This document shows positions 7,781 to 16,490 of a DNA stretch of 64,000 bases, piece by piece (positions within the stretch are counted from its first letter, which is position 1; each line of letters opens with the position of its first letter). Origin of the DNA: Burkholderiaceae bacterium (lineage in GTDB: Bacteria; Pseudomonadota; Gammaproteobacteria; Burkholderiales; Burkholderiaceae_C). Below the pieces are notes generated by a model. The model was not told where the DNA came from, did not search any database, and worked only from the letters and a program-made list of their open reading frames with translations. The stretch lies in assembly GCA_017992055.1 (NCBI GenBank), contig JAGOPK010000003.1, positions 124,001 through 188,000 of the forward strand. The letters run 5' to 3'. A program made the translations under genes and the position numbers.

Positions 7781-9073
7781 TCACATTCTGGAAGGCAGCC
7801 AGGTGACGATGCCGGGGAACCAGTACAGCAGGGCCACGGCGAACACCATCAGCAGGAAGAACGGCGCGGAGGCCGCGGCGATGGGGGCGATCTCGCGCTT
7901 GGTCATGCCCTGGATCACGAACAGGTTGAAGCCCACCGGCGGCGTGACCTGGGCCATCTCCACCACCAGCACGATGAAGATGCCGAACCACAGCAGGTCG
8001 ATGCCCGCGGCCTGCAGCGTGGGCTGCAGCACGCCGATGGTCAGCACGATCATCGAGATGCCGTCGAGGAAGCAGCCCAGCACCACGTAGAACACCAGCA
8101 GCAGCAACAGCAGCGCGGCGGGCGACAGGTGCAGGTCGGCGATCAGCGCGGCCAGCTCGCGGGGCAGGCCCAGAAAGCCCATGGTCAGCGTCAGAAAGGC
8201 CGAGGCCGCCAGGATCAGCGCGATCATGCAGTACAGCCGGGTGGCCGAGACCAGCGATGCCAGGAAGGTGTCCCAGCTCAGCGAGCGCTGCAGCAGCGCC
8301 AGCGCCAGCGAGCCCAGCACGCCGACCGAGGCGGCCTCGGTGGCGGTGGCCACGCCGGTGTAGATCGAGCCCATGACGACGGCGATCAGCGCCACCACCG
8401 GCAGCAGGTGCCGCCCTTCGAGCAGCTTCTGCTTCAGCGTGGTGCCGGCGCCGCGAGGCGGCACCTTGCTGGGGTTCAGCAGGGCCCAGCCGGCGATGTA
8501 GAGCATGAACAGGCCGGCCAGCATCAGCCCCGGCAGCACGCCGGCGACGAACAGCTTGCCGATCGACACATCGGTGCTCACGCCGTAGACGATCATCATG
8601 ATCGACGGCGGGATCAGCAGGCCCAGCGTGCCGGCGCCGGCCAGCGAGCCCAGCGTGATCGACTCCGGGTAGCCGCGCTTGAGCAGCTCGGGCAGGGTCA
8701 TCTTGCCCACGGTGGCGCAGGTGGCGGCGCTCGATCCCGACACCGCGGCAAAGATGGTGCAGCCGATGACGTTGGTGTGCAGCAGGCGGCCCGGCAGCCG
8801 GTCCAGCCAGGGCGCCAGGCCGCGGAACAGGCCTTCGCTGAGGCGCGTCTTCATCAGGATCTCGCCCATCCAGATGAACAGCGGCAGCGCGGTCAGCGTC
8901 CACGAGCTCATCGAGCCCCAGACGGTCAGGGCCATGGCATCCCCGGCCGGCCGGGGCGAGAACAGGGCCATCGTGATGTAGGCCACCCCGAGCACCGAGA
9001 TGCCCACCCACACGCCGGCGCCCAGCAGCACCAGCAGGGCCAGGATCACCAGCAAGGCGACAAGTGCAGTCAT
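7781..9073 (-). CDS. TRAP transporter large permease (DctM-like)
   Basis: This 430-residue, highly hydrophobic protein has the DctM layout of about 12 membrane segments. Family motifs include LPLFIWMGEILMKT, AAVSGSSAATCATVG, PPSIMMIVYGV, TEAASVGVLGS and MAQVTPPVGFNLF. It forms the sodium-driven channel of a tripartite TRAP transporter with the small permease and binding protein encoded just upstream. The ATG at 9073 has GGAG about 8 bases before it. Position in the pxp operon suggests import of a lactam or related carboxylate. Confidence 0.93.
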   Translation of the reverse strand: MTALVALLVILALLVLLGAGVWVGISVLGVAYITMALFSPRPAGDAMALTVWGSMSSWTLTALPLFIWMGEILMKTRLSEGLFRGLAPWLDRLPGRLLHTNVIGCTIFAAVSGSSAATCATVGKMTLPELLKRGYPESITLGSLAGAGTLGLLIPPSIMMIVYGVSTDVSIGKLFVAGVLPGLMLAGLFMLYIAGWALLNPSKVPPRGAGTTLKQKLLEGRHLLPVVALIAVVMGSIYTGVATATEAASVGVLGSLALALLQRSLSWDTFLASLVSATRLYCMIALILAASAFLTLTMGFLGLPRELAALIADLHLSPAALLLLLLVFYVVLGCFLDGISMIVLTIGVLQPTLQAAGIDLLWFGIFIVLVVEMAQVTPPVGFNLFVIQGMTKREIAPIAAASAPFFLLMVFAVALLYWFPGIVTWLPSRM

Positions 9074-9086
9074 GTCGTGACTCCGC

Positions 9087-9599
9087 TCATTCCAGCGCCA
9101 CGCTGGCGTCCGCATCGGACTCCAGCAGGCGGCCGCCGCGCAGCGTGCGCAGCAGCTGGTCGATGAAGGCCGCGCTCAGGCCCAGCAGGCCCAGCACCAT
9201 GCTGATCTGCGGAATCCACAGCGGCGTGGCGTCCACGTTGGGCGACAGGTCGTCATAGGCCCACGAGCCCCAGGCCAGCTTGGCGGCATACCAGGCGACG
9301 TAGCCGCTGAGCAGGGTGCCCAGGGCCAGGCAGCCCAGCTCCAGCATCCAGCGCGGGCGCGGGCCCATGCGCTGGATCAGCAGGGTCACGCGGATGTGGT
9401 CGCCCTGGTACAGCGCCGAGCCCAGGGCCAGGAACGAGGCCCCGGCCAGGAAGTAGCCCGCATAGGCGTCGGCGGCCGGGAAGTTGAAGCCCAGGACCCG
9501 GGCCACGATGCTGGCCACCTGGGTGACCAGGATGGCCACCACCAGGAAGGCGGCGCCCAGGGCCAGCCCCCGGGACAGCGCTCGGCTGACGGCGTGCAT
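9087..9599 (-). CDS. TRAP transporter small permease (DctQ-like)
   Basis: This 170-residue protein has four predicted membrane segments: LALGAAFLVVAILVTQV, AYAGYFLAGASFLALGSALY, ELGCLALGTLLSGYVAW and WIPQISMVLGLLGLS. The family motif GDHIRVTLL lies between the second and third. DctQ links the binding protein to the DctM channel. It is 13 bp from the large permease and 7 bp from the binding-protein gene, in the usual P-Q-M order on the minus strand. Confidence 0.9.
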   Translation of the reverse strand: MHAVSRALSRGLALGAAFLVVAILVTQVASIVARVLGFNFPAADAYAGYFLAGASFLALGSALYQGDHIRVTLLIQRMGPRPRWMLELGCLALGTLLSGYVAWYAAKLAWGSWAYDDLSPNVDATPLWIPQISMVLGLLGLSAAFIDQLLRTLRGGRLLESDADASVALE

Positions 9600-9606
9600 G
9601 CTCAGC

Positions 9607-10584
9607 TCACTTGGCGTAGGCGCCGAGGATGGCCTGGCCTTCGGGGCCGGCGCGCTTGGCCCAGTCGGTCTTCAGTTCCTCGGACACCTGGCGCAGGCCG
9701 TTGACCACCTCGGCATTGGGCTTCTGCACCTTCATGCCGTTGCTGCCCAGGGTCTGCAGCGACACCTGGGTGTAGGCGACCATGCGCTCCCAGCCCTTTT
9801 GCTCGGCCGCGGCGGCGGCCTTGAGCACCTGCTCGCGCACGGCGGGCTCCAGTTCCGCGAAGGCGCGCTCGTTGACGAACACCATGTTCTTCGGGAACCA
9901 GGCGTCGACCGAGTAGAAGTGGTTCAGCGTCTCCCACACCTTGGTGTCCACGCCGGTGGCGCCCGAGCTGAGGAAGCTGTCGACCACGCCGGTGGCCAGG
10001 GCCTGGGCCAGCTCGGCCGCCTGCACATTGACCGATTGCGCGCCCACGCCCTGGGCGATGCGCGAGGTGGCGACGTTGTTGGTGCGCATCTTCAGGCCCT
10101 TCAGGTCGGCCATGGTGGCGATCGGCTTCTTGGCAAACAGCCCTTGCGGCGGCCAGGCCACGGCGTACAGCAGGCGCATGCCCTGGCGCGCCAGCGTCTG
10201 CTCGACGGCCGCGCGCTGGGCCTTCCAGAGCTTTCTGGCGGCGTCGAAGTTGGTGGCCACGAAGGGCACGGCATCCAGGCCGTACAGCGGGTTCTCGTTT
10301 TCCAGCGAGCTCATGAAGACCTCGCCGGCCTGGACCTGGTTGGTCTGCACGGCGCGCTTGATCTCGTTGCCCTTGAACAGCGAGCCGTTCGGGTGCAGCG
10401 CGATCTTCAGCTTGTCGCCGGTGGCCTGCGACACCGCGGTGGCGAACTCCTGCAGGTTCAGCGTGTGCGGGTTGCTGATGGGATAGGGCGTGGCCAGGTC
10501 CCACTTGGTCTGCGCCTGGACGGCGCTGACATGGGTGGCAAACACGGCGGCGGCAAGACAGATCCAGGAGCGGCGAGTGGTCAT
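9607..10584 (-). CDS. TRAP transporter substrate-binding protein (DctP-like)
   Basis: The 325-residue product starts at MTTRRSWICLAAAVFATHVS and has a Sec signal peptide likely cut near AVQAQ. The mature part has typical DctP blocks: LKIALHPNGSLFKGNEIKR, VPFVATNFDAARKLW, LKGLKMRTNNVATSRIAQ (with the Arg that binds a substrate carboxylate) and KNMVFVNERAF. It captures a carboxylate in the periplasm for the Q/M permease. It is the first gene of the pxp operon and lies 65 bp downstream of the shared promoter block at 10649-10684. Confidence 0.92.
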   Translation of the reverse strand: MTTRRSWICLAAAVFATHVSAVQAQTKWDLATPYPISNPHTLNLQEFATAVSQATGDKLKIALHPNGSLFKGNEIKRAVQTNQVQAGEVFMSSLENENPLYGLDAVPFVATNFDAARKLWKAQRAAVEQTLARQGMRLLYAVAWPPQGLFAKKPIATMADLKGLKMRTNNVATSRIAQGVGAQSVNVQAAELAQALATGVVDSFLSSGATGVDTKVWETLNHFYSVDAWFPKNMVFVNERAFAELEPAVREQVLKAAAAAEQKGWERMVAYTQVSLQTLGSNGMKVQKPNAEVVNGLRQVSEELKTDWAKRAGPEGQAILGAYAK

Positions 10585-10648
10585 GGCGGATGGCTGGGTC
10601 GGTGGCTGTGGGGCGGGTGGACCGGGCGGTCGGGAGGGACTGGAAGCC

Positions 10649-10684
10649 ATGCTAGGGCGCGGCCCTCTACAGCAAAATCAATAT
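10649..10684 (-). promoter_or_regulatory. LysR-type promoter block of the TRAP-pxp operon
   Basis: Read on the minus strand, TTGATTTTG (10681-10673) is followed at fixed distance by CCTAGCAT, whose TAGCAT (10654-10649) is a plausible -10 element. The same two elements at exactly the same spacing occur before the aminotransferase operon (14513-14548), and 26 of 36 positions agree. No good -35 hexamer is present, which fits activator dependence. The divergent LysR gene starts at 10840. Confidence 0.55.
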
Positions 10685-10839
10685 CTCTTTGTGACCAGCA
10701 TCAACATCCGTTGTTGTCGTGCGCACGGCCTGTGCGCCTGGATGCACCGCCCTGGCGCATGGCCCGATGCCGGGTCGGGCCGCAGGGCTGAAAAGCGCTG
10801 TCGATCTAAACTCCCGCCCCACACAAAGACGGGTGATGA

Positions 10840-11727
10840 ATGATCCGAGAGCTGAAGACCCTGCTGGCCATCTCGCGCGAAGGCACGTTCTCGGCGGCGG
10901 GTGAGAAGGTGGGGCTAACACAGGCCGCCGTCAGCGCCCAGATGCAGCGCCTGGAGACCGAGCTGGGATTTGCCCTGTTCGAGCGCTCGGGCCGCTCGGC
11001 CCGCCTGAACGCGCTGGGGCACCAGACGGTGCAGCAGGCGCAGGACATCATCAAGCTGTACAACGGTCTGGGCTCGCGGCTGATCGGGCCGCCCACCACC
11101 ATTCCGCTGAGCATCGGCGCCATCGCATCGGCCCAGCGCAACCTGCTGACCGACATCCTGTCGCGCTTCCACAAGCAGCACGGCGAATGCCGCATCCGCG
11201 TGGTGCCGGGGCTGTCGATGGACCTGGTCAACCATGTGGATGCGGGCGACCTGGACATGGCGGTGGTGATCCGGCCCACCTTCGCGCTGCCGGCCGATCT
11301 GCGCTGGGCGACCCTGGTGCACGAGCCGTTCCGGCTGCTGGTGCCACGCGACGTGGCCGGCGATGACTGGGCCGAGATCCTCAGCACCCAGCCGTTCATC
11401 CGCTACGACCGCATCTCGTTCGGCGGCCGGCAGGTGGACCGCTTCCTGCAGCGGGTGCACATCACGGTGCAGCAGGTCTTCGAGCTGGACGAGCTGGAAG
11501 CCATCGTGCGCCTGGTGGCCAATGGCGTGGGCGTGGCCCTGGTGCCGCAGACGGCGCTGCACCGCTCATGGCCGGCCGCGGTGCGCGCCATCCACCTGGG
11601 CAATCAGACCTTCCACCGCGACATCGGCCTGGTGCACCGCTCCAGCAAGACCCTGGGCGAGCAGGCGCGCCAGCTGGCCTCGATGATCACCACCACCTAT
11701 CAGGCATTGCCGGTGGCCGACGACTGA
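10840..11727 (+). CDS. LysR family transcriptional regulator
   Basis: A 295-residue LTTR. The N-terminal winged helix has TLLAISREGTFSAAGEKVG, LTQAAVSAQMQRLE and LGFALFERSGRSARL. The C-terminal effector domain has the periplasmic-binding-protein fold. It lies between two minus-strand operons: divergent from the TRAP-pxp operon and convergent with the aminotransferase-SDR-RraA operon, whose last gene overlaps its 3' end by 28 bp. Because both operons carry the same promoter block, it is the obvious candidate regulator of both. The inducer is unknown; the transported substrate or a pathway intermediate is likely. Confidence 0.93.
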   Translation: MIRELKTLLAISREGTFSAAGEKVGLTQAAVSAQMQRLETELGFALFERSGRSARLNALGHQTVQQAQDIIKLYNGLGSRLIGPPTTIPLSIGAIASAQRNLLTDILSRFHKQHGECRIRVVPGLSMDLVNHVDAGDLDMAVVIRPTFALPADLRWATLVHEPFRLLVPRDVAGDDWAEILSTQPFIRYDRISFGGRQVDRFLQRVHITVQQVFELDELEAIVRLVANGVGVALVPQTALHRSWPAAVRAIHLGNQTFHRDIGLVHRSSKTLGEQARQLASMITTTYQALPVADD

Positions 11728-12425
11728 CGGCCCCGCGCCGCCTCGTACCGGGCCTTGTTCTCGGCGTTGGGCGGGTACAGGCCCGGCAGCACCGCGCCCG
11801 CCATCACCTCGTCCATCAGCCAGGCCTCGAAGCGCTCCTGCTCGACCGCCTCGTCGAGCAGGCCGTCGATCAGCGCGGCGGGGATGACCACGGCGCCGTC
11901 CTGGTCGGCGACGATCCAGTCGTCGGGAAACACCGCCACGCCGCCGCAGCCCACCGGCTGCTGCCAGTCGACGAAGGTCAGGCCGGCCACCGAGGGCGGC
12001 GCGGCCGTGCCGGCGGCCCAGACCTTCAGGCCGGTGCCCAGAACGCCGTGCAGGTCGCGCACCACGCCGTCGGTCAGCAGGGCGGCCACGCCGCGCCGGG
12101 CCATGCGTGCGCACAGGATGTCGCCCCAGACGCCGGCGTCCCGGATGCCCATCGCATCGACGACGGCGATGCAGCCGGCGGGCATGGCCTCGATGGCGGC
12201 GCGGCTGGACTTGGGACTGGCCCAGGCCGCCGGCGTGGCCAGGTCCTCGCGTGCCGGGATGAGGCGCACGGTGAAGGCCCGCCCGACCACGCGGCCCTGG
12301 CCCGGGGCGATGGGAAAGGCGCCGCGGATCCACACATTGCGCAGCCCCTTCTTCAGCAGCAGGGTGGTGAGCGTGGCCGTCGTGACCGCGGAGAGCTTGT
12401 CGATGATGGTGGCGTCGGGGGTCAT
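11700..12425 (-). CDS. RraA family protein, probable 4-hydroxy-2-oxo-acid aldolase
   Basis: This 241-residue protein has the RraA/HMG-aldolase fold: VTTATLTTLLLKKG at the start, GRAFTVRLIPAREDL, VVDAMGIRDAGVWGDILC and the active-site block LLTDGVVRDLHGV, where Arg-Asp binds the metal and substrate. Further on DDWIVADQDGAVVIP is typical. Members that keep this Arg-Asp motif cleave 4-hydroxy-4-methyl- or 4-carboxy-4-hydroxy-2-oxo acids to pyruvate and an oxo acid; true RNase E inhibitors are a minority. It is the last gene of the operon with the aminotransferase and SDR. An aldolase role is inferred from the motif and from an upstream enzyme that would make 2-oxo acids. Confidence 0.85.
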   Translation of the reverse strand: MTPDATIIDKLSAVTTATLTTLLLKKGLRNVWIRGAFPIAPGQGRVVGRAFTVRLIPAREDLATPAAWASPKSSRAAIEAMPAGCIAVVDAMGIRDAGVWGDILCARMARRGVAALLTDGVVRDLHGVLGTGLKVWAAGTAAPPSVAGLTFVDWQQPVGCGGVAVFPDDWIVADQDGAVVIPAALIDGLLDEAVEQERFEAWLMDEVMAGAVLPGLYPPNAENKARYEAARGRQSSATGNA

Positions 12426-12475
12426 GGCTGGGTTCTTCCAGTTGGGTCAGGGGGTCGGAGGTTCGTGGCCGGTGG

Positions 12476-13261
12476 CTACAGGCTGGCGATCAGGCCGCCG
12501 TCGATGCGCACGGTGCTGCCGGTCAGGTAGGCGGCGCGCTCGCTGGCCAGAAAGCTCACCAGGTCGGCAAACTCCTCGGCCCGGCCGTAGCGGCCCAGCG
12601 GGATGGAGGCCGCGCTCTCGGCCTCGATGGCCGCCGCATCGCGCCCTTCGCGCTGTGCCCTTGCGGCGTCCAGAAACCGGGTGCGCGCGGTGGCGATGCG
12701 GCCCGGCACCACCACGTTCGCCGTGATGCCATCGGCCGCCACCTCCCGGGCCAGGGTCTTGGACCAGCCCAGCAGCGACAGCCGCGCCGTGTTCGACAGG
12801 CCCAGGTTGGCAATCGGCGCCACCACGCCCGACGAGGTGCTGGTGATCACGCGGCCCCAGCCGCGCTGGCGCATCCCCGGCAGCAGCAGGTCGGTGATGG
12901 CGATGACCGAGACCACCATGGACTCGAAGGTCGACCGCCAGACCTCCGGCGCCTGTCCGCAGGCCGGTCCCGGCGGCGGCCCGCCGGTGTTGTTCACCAG
13001 GATGTCGATGCCACCCACCCGGTCCAGCAGCTGCGCCACGCCGCGGGCCCGTTGCGCCGGGTCGGCGAGGTCCCAGACGAAGGCCTGGCAGGTTCCGCCG
13101 GCGGCCTGCACCCGCTGCGCCGTGGCCTGCACGGCCGCCTCATCGCGGTCGGCCACGCACACGGCAACGCCCTCGTCCGCCAGTGCCAGCGCCACCGCGC
13201 TGCCGAGGCCGCCTCCCGCGCTCATGACCAGCGCGCGCCGGCCCTTGATGCCCAGATCCAT
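12476..13261 (-). CDS. SDR family oxidoreductase with non-canonical active site
   Basis: This 261-residue Rossmann protein has an [14 protein letters not shown] nucleotide-binding turn, [13 protein letters not shown] and the C-terminal GSTVRIDGG of the short-chain dehydrogenase family. The usual Tyr-x-x-x-Lys pair is missing: the aligned stretch reads [20 protein letters not shown], although Ser residues precede it (STSSG). A known SDR subgroup related to FabG shows the same change. Catalysis may therefore differ, or the protein may not be a plain dehydrogenase. It is 13 bp after the aminotransferase gene and 50 bp before the RraA gene. Confidence 0.85.
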   Translation of the reverse strand: MDLGIKGRRALVMSAGGGLGSAVALALADEGVAVCVADRDEAAVQATAQRVQAAGGTCQAFVWDLADPAQRARGVAQLLDRVGGIDILVNNTGGPPPGPACGQAPEVWRSTFESMVVSVIAITDLLLPGMRQRGWGRVITSTSSGVVAPIANLGLSNTARLSLLGWSKTLAREVAADGITANVVVPGRIATARTRFLDAARAQREGRDAAAIEAESAASIPLGRYGRAEEFADLVSFLASERAAYLTGSTVRIDGGLIASL

Positions 13262-13274
13262 GGTGCTCTCCCGA

Positions 13275-14480
13275 TCAGACCAGTTCGGCGCAGGCGGCGC
13301 GGATGCGCTGGCAGGCCGTCTCCAGGCGCTCGGTGGCGGTGGCGAACGAGATGCGGAAGTGGCCGGGCGCGCCGAAGGCGCTGCCCGGCACCACCGCGAC
13401 CCGGGCCCGCTCCAGCAGGTAGCGCGTGACCTCCAGGTCGTTGCGCAGCGGCCTGCCGGTGTGGGGATCGGCGCGTCCGATCAGGTCCTCGCAGCGGGGG
13501 AACAGGTAGAACGCTCCCTCCGGCCGCCGGCAGCCCAGGCCGGGCGTGCTGCGCAAGGCGGCCAGGCACAGGTCGAGCCGCGCCTGGAAGACCTGGTTGC
13601 GCGCGGCCAGGAAGTCGTGCGGTCCGTCCAGCGCGGCAACGGCGGCGGCCTGCGCGATCGAGCAGGGATTGCTGGTGCTCTGCGACTGCAGCGTGGCCAT
13701 GGCCTGGATCAGCTCGCGCGGGCCGGCCGCGTAGCCGATGCGCCAGCCCGTCATCGCATAGGCCTTGGAGACGCCGTTGACGGTCAGCGTGCGGGCATGG
13801 AGTTCGGGCACCTCGGCCGCCAGGCTGGCAAAGCGCCAGCCGTCGTAGCGCAGGTGCTCGTAGATGTCGTCGCTGAGCACATGGACCTGCGGATGCCGCA
13901 ACAGCTCCTGCCCGAGGGCGCGCAGCTCGGGCGCGCTGTAGCCGGCGCCCGTGGGGTTGCCCGGCGAGTTCAGCACCAGCCACTTGGTGCGCCCGGTGAT
14001 GGCCTCGCGCAGCTGCTGCGGCGTGATCTTGAAGCCCTGCGCCTCGCTGCACGCCACCTCCACCGGACGGCCGCCGGCGATGCGCACCATGTCGGGATAA
14101 GAGACCCAGTACGGCGCCGGCAGGACGACCTCGTCGCCCGGATCCAGCGTGGCCAGCAGCGCGTTGAACAGCACCTGCTTGCCGCCGGTGCCCACGCTGA
14201 TCTGGTCGGTGGCATAGGTCAGGCCGTTGTCGCGCGCGAACTTGCGGGCAATGGCGGCCTTCAGCTCGGGCGTGCCGTCCACGTCGGTGTACCGGGTCCG
14301 CCCCTGGTCGATGGCCGCCTTGGCCGCGGCGTTGATGTGGTCCGGCGTGGCGAAGTCGGGTTCGCCTTGGGCCAGGCCGATCACGTCCACGCCATCGCGG
14401 CGCATCTGTGCGGCCTGCCTGGCGATGGCCAGGGTCGGCGAAGGCTTCACGGCATGCAGCAGATTGCCCAGCAGGGACAT
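13275..14480 (-). CDS. Pyridoxal phosphate-dependent class I aminotransferase (aspartate aminotransferase-like)
   Basis: A 401-residue fold-type I aminotransferase. Motifs in order are [58 protein letters not shown] and the PLP-lysine block [25 protein letters not shown] near the end carries the substrate-carboxylate Arg. It resembles the broad-specificity Iβ aspartate/prephenate type. First gene of a three-gene operon with an SDR and an RraA-type aldolase, it probably converts an amino acid, possibly the lactam-opening product, to a 2-oxo acid. That link is inference. Confidence 0.92.
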   Translation of the reverse strand: MSLLGNLLHAVKPSPTLAIARQAAQMRRDGVDVIGLAQGEPDFATPDHINAAAKAAIDQGRTRYTDVDGTPELKAAIARKFARDNGLTYATDQISVGTGGKQVLFNALLATLDPGDEVVLPAPYWVSYPDMVRIAGGRPVEVACSEAQGFKITPQQLREAITGRTKWLVLNSPGNPTGAGYSAPELRALGQELLRHPQVHVLSDDIYEHLRYDGWRFASLAAEVPELHARTLTVNGVSKAYAMTGWRIGYAAGPRELIQAMATLQSQSTSNPCSIAQAAAVAALDGPHDFLAARNQVFQARLDLCLAALRSTPGLGCRRPEGAFYLFPRCEDLIGRADPHTGRPLRNDLEVTRYLLERARVAVVPGSAFGAPGHFRISFATATERLETACQRIRAACAELV

Positions 14481-14512
14481 GTGCGGTCTCTCCAGTTGTG
14501 CGGTCTGGAGGG

Positions 14513-14548
14513 ATGCTAGGCAGCCGGCTACAAAAACAAAATCAATTT
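14513..14548 (-). promoter_or_regulatory. LysR-type promoter block of the aminotransferase operon
   Basis: On the minus strand TTGATTTTG (14545-14537) and CCTAGCAT with TAGCAT at 14518-14513 repeat the arrangement found at 10649-10684, with identical spacing. The block ends 33 bp before the aminotransferase start codon. It lies in the short gap after the MATE gene. It probably holds the promoter and the regulator contact site for this operon. Confidence 0.55.
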
Positions 14549-14574
14549 GTCGTTTAGATTCTGATCGGAATAAT

Positions 14575-16011
14575 TTATGAATTGGCCGGCGCCAGCTTCC
14601 AGCCCCCGCGCGAGAACAGCCACAGCGTGAACAGGCCCACCGCTGTCTCCGAGACGAACACGCCCCAGAACACGCCGGAATGGCCCCAGCCCAGCGGCCG
14701 GGCCAGCAGCCAGGCCAGCGGAATCTGGATCAGCCAGAAGAAGACCAGGTTGATCCAGGTCGGTGTCAGCGTATCGCCGGCGCCGTTGAAGGCCTGCACC
14801 GCCACCATCCACCAGCCGTAGACGAAGTACGACCAGGCCAGGATGGACAGCCACTCGCCACCGATGGCGATCACCGCCGCCTCGTCGGTGAACAGGCCGA
14901 TGATGGCGTCGTGCCGGAGGAAGAACAGCACCGACACCACCAGCGTGAAGCCCATGTTCATCCAGCCGATGCGCCACACCGCGGCCTCGGAGCGCTCGGG
15001 CTGGCCGGCGCCCAGGTTCTGGCCGACCAGGGTGGCCGCGGCATTGGACATGCCCCAGGCCGGCATCAGCGTGAACATCATCACGCGCATGGCGATGGTC
15101 GCGCCGGCCACGGCCTCGGTGGACAGGCTGGCCAGGATGCGCATCAGAAAGATCCAGGCCGTCATGGCGATGATCATCTGGCCGATGCCGCCCAGCGAGG
15201 TGCGTGCGATGTGCAGCAGGGTCGCGCCATGCCAGCGCAGGCTGGCGCCGACCAGGTGCAGGTGCTGGCTGCCGCGGGCCAGGATGCACAGCTGCATCAG
15301 CACGCCGGCGCCGCGGCCGATGTTGGTGGCGATGGCCGCACCCTCCACGCCCATGGCCGGGATCGGACCCCAGCCGAAGATCAGGATCGGGTCGAGCGCG
15401 ATGTTCAGCGCATTGGCCACCCACAGCACATGCATGGCTGCGGCCGCGTCACCGGCGCCGCGGAAGATGGCGTTGATGACGAACAGCAGCAGGATCACCA
15501 CATTGCCGCCCAGCATCCACTGGGTGTAGCGGTAGCCGTGTTCGATGGACCAGGCGTCGGCGCCCATCAGGCGCAGCAGGTCCTGGGCCCAGAAGATGCC
15601 GGCCAGGGCCACCGGCACCGAGGCCAGCACGGCCAGCAGCATGGCCTGCACCGCCGACAGCGCGGCCTCGTCGCCACGCTGCTCGCCGACGCGCCGGGCC
15701 ACCACCGCGGTGACCGCCATCGCCAGGCCCATGGCCACCGAATAGAGCAGGAACAGATAGGTTTCGGTCAGGCCGACCGTGGCCACGGCCGAGGCGCCGA
15801 GCTTGGCGACGAAGAAGATGTCGACCACCGCGAAGGTGGATTCGAGCACCAGCTCCAGCATCATCGGGATGGCCAGCAGGAACACCGCGCGCTTGAGCGG
15901 GATGCGCGTGTAGTCGGCGCCGGTGCCGCGCAAGGCCGCGCGCAGGTCGGCCCACAGCGTCGGGGTCGGCGCCGCGTCGGTCATCGGCGGTGCGTGCGGC
16001 CGCTCAGCCAC
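14575..16011 (-). CDS. MATE family efflux transporter
   Basis: This 478-residue membrane protein has two related halves of six helices. The N-terminal half has FLLAIPMMLELVLESTFAVV, DIFFVAKLGASAVATVGLTE and NAIFRGAGDAAAAM. The second half repeats GATIAMRVMMFTLMPAWGMS, AATLVGQNLGAGQPERSE and VQAFNGAGDTLTPTWIN. MATE proteins export cationic drugs or metabolites using sodium or protons. The GTG at 16011 overlaps the upstream VOC stop by 8 bp, suggesting coupling; an ATG at 15984 is an alternative start. Confidence 0.92.
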   Translation of the reverse strand: MAERPHAPPMTDAAPTPTLWADLRAALRGTGADYTRIPLKRAVFLLAIPMMLELVLESTFAVVDIFFVAKLGASAVATVGLTETYLFLLYSVAMGLAMAVTAVVARRVGEQRGDEAALSAVQAMLLAVLASVPVALAGIFWAQDLLRLMGADAWSIEHGYRYTQWMLGGNVVILLLFVINAIFRGAGDAAAAMHVLWVANALNIALDPILIFGWGPIPAMGVEGAAIATNIGRGAGVLMQLCILARGSQHLHLVGASLRWHGATLLHIARTSLGGIGQMIIAMTAWIFLMRILASLSTEAVAGATIAMRVMMFTLMPAWGMSNAAATLVGQNLGAGQPERSEAAVWRIGWMNMGFTLVVSVLFFLRHDAIIGLFTDEAAVIAIGGEWLSILAWSYFVYGWWMVAVQAFNGAGDTLTPTWINLVFFWLIQIPLAWLLARPLGWGHSGVFWGVFVSETAVGLFTLWLFSRGGWKLAPANS

Positions 16012-16477
16012 GGCGTGCCGCCTCGATGGCGGCGACGTCGATCTTCTGCATGCCCATCATGGCCTCGAAGGCCCGGCGGGCCTCGGCGCCCCCGGCGGCC
16101 AGGGCCTCGGTCAGCACACGCGGCGTGATCTGCCAGGACAGGCCCCAGCGGTCCTTGCACCAGCCGCAGGCGCTGGCCGTGCCGCCGTTGCCGACGATGG
16201 CGTTCCACAGGCGGTCGGTCTCGTCCTGGTCGTCGGTGGCGATCTGGAACGAGAAGGCTTCGGAATGCCGGAAGGCCGGGCCGCCGTTCAGGCCCAGGCA
16301 GGGGATGCCGGCGACGGTGAACTCCACCGTCAGCACCTCGCCGGCCTTGCCGGACGGGTAGTCGGCGGGGGCCCGGTGTACCGCCGTCACCCGGCTGTCG
16401 GGCAAGGTGGCGGCATAAAAGCGCGCCGCCTCTTCGGCGTCCTTGTCGAACCACAGGCAGATCAGGTTCTTGGGCAT
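16004..16477 (-). CDS. VOC family protein, PhnB/3-demethylubiquinone methyltransferase-like
   Basis: This 157-residue protein starts MPKNLICLWFDKDAEEAARF and has SRVTAVHRAPADYPSGKAG, FTVAGIPCLGLNGGPAF, FSFQIATDDQDETDRLW and CGWCKDRWGLSWQITP. These define the PhnB-like VOC group that is often mis-named 3-demethylubiquinone methyltransferase; no methyltransferase motif is present. The function is unknown. An AGGA lies 7 bases before the ATG. Upstream of that is a run of ten C residues (16491-16500). Confidence 0.88.
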   Translation of the reverse strand: MPKNLICLWFDKDAEEAARFYAATLPDSRVTAVHRAPADYPSGKAGEVLTVEFTVAGIPCLGLNGGPAFRHSEAFSFQIATDDQDETDRLWNAIVGNGGTASACGWCKDRWGLSWQITPRVLTEALAAGGAEARRAFEAMMGMQKIDVAAIEAARRG

Positions 16478-16490
16478 CGTCGGTCCTGGT

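Noticed and set aside
7770-9011. Apparent fusion of a long N-terminal part to the biotin carboxylase on the minus strand
   Set aside because: The extension is only the DctM gene read in the wrong frame; the carboxylase starts cleanly at MFSSVLIANRGE.
10840-10847. ATGATCCG at the LysR start resembles half of the EpsA-type palindrome
   Set aside because: It is the coding start of the LysR gene and has no second arm.
16004-16477. Ubiquinone biosynthesis methyltransferase reading of the PhnB-like VOC gene
   Set aside because: No S-adenosylmethionine-binding motif is present; the fold is vicinal oxygen chelate.
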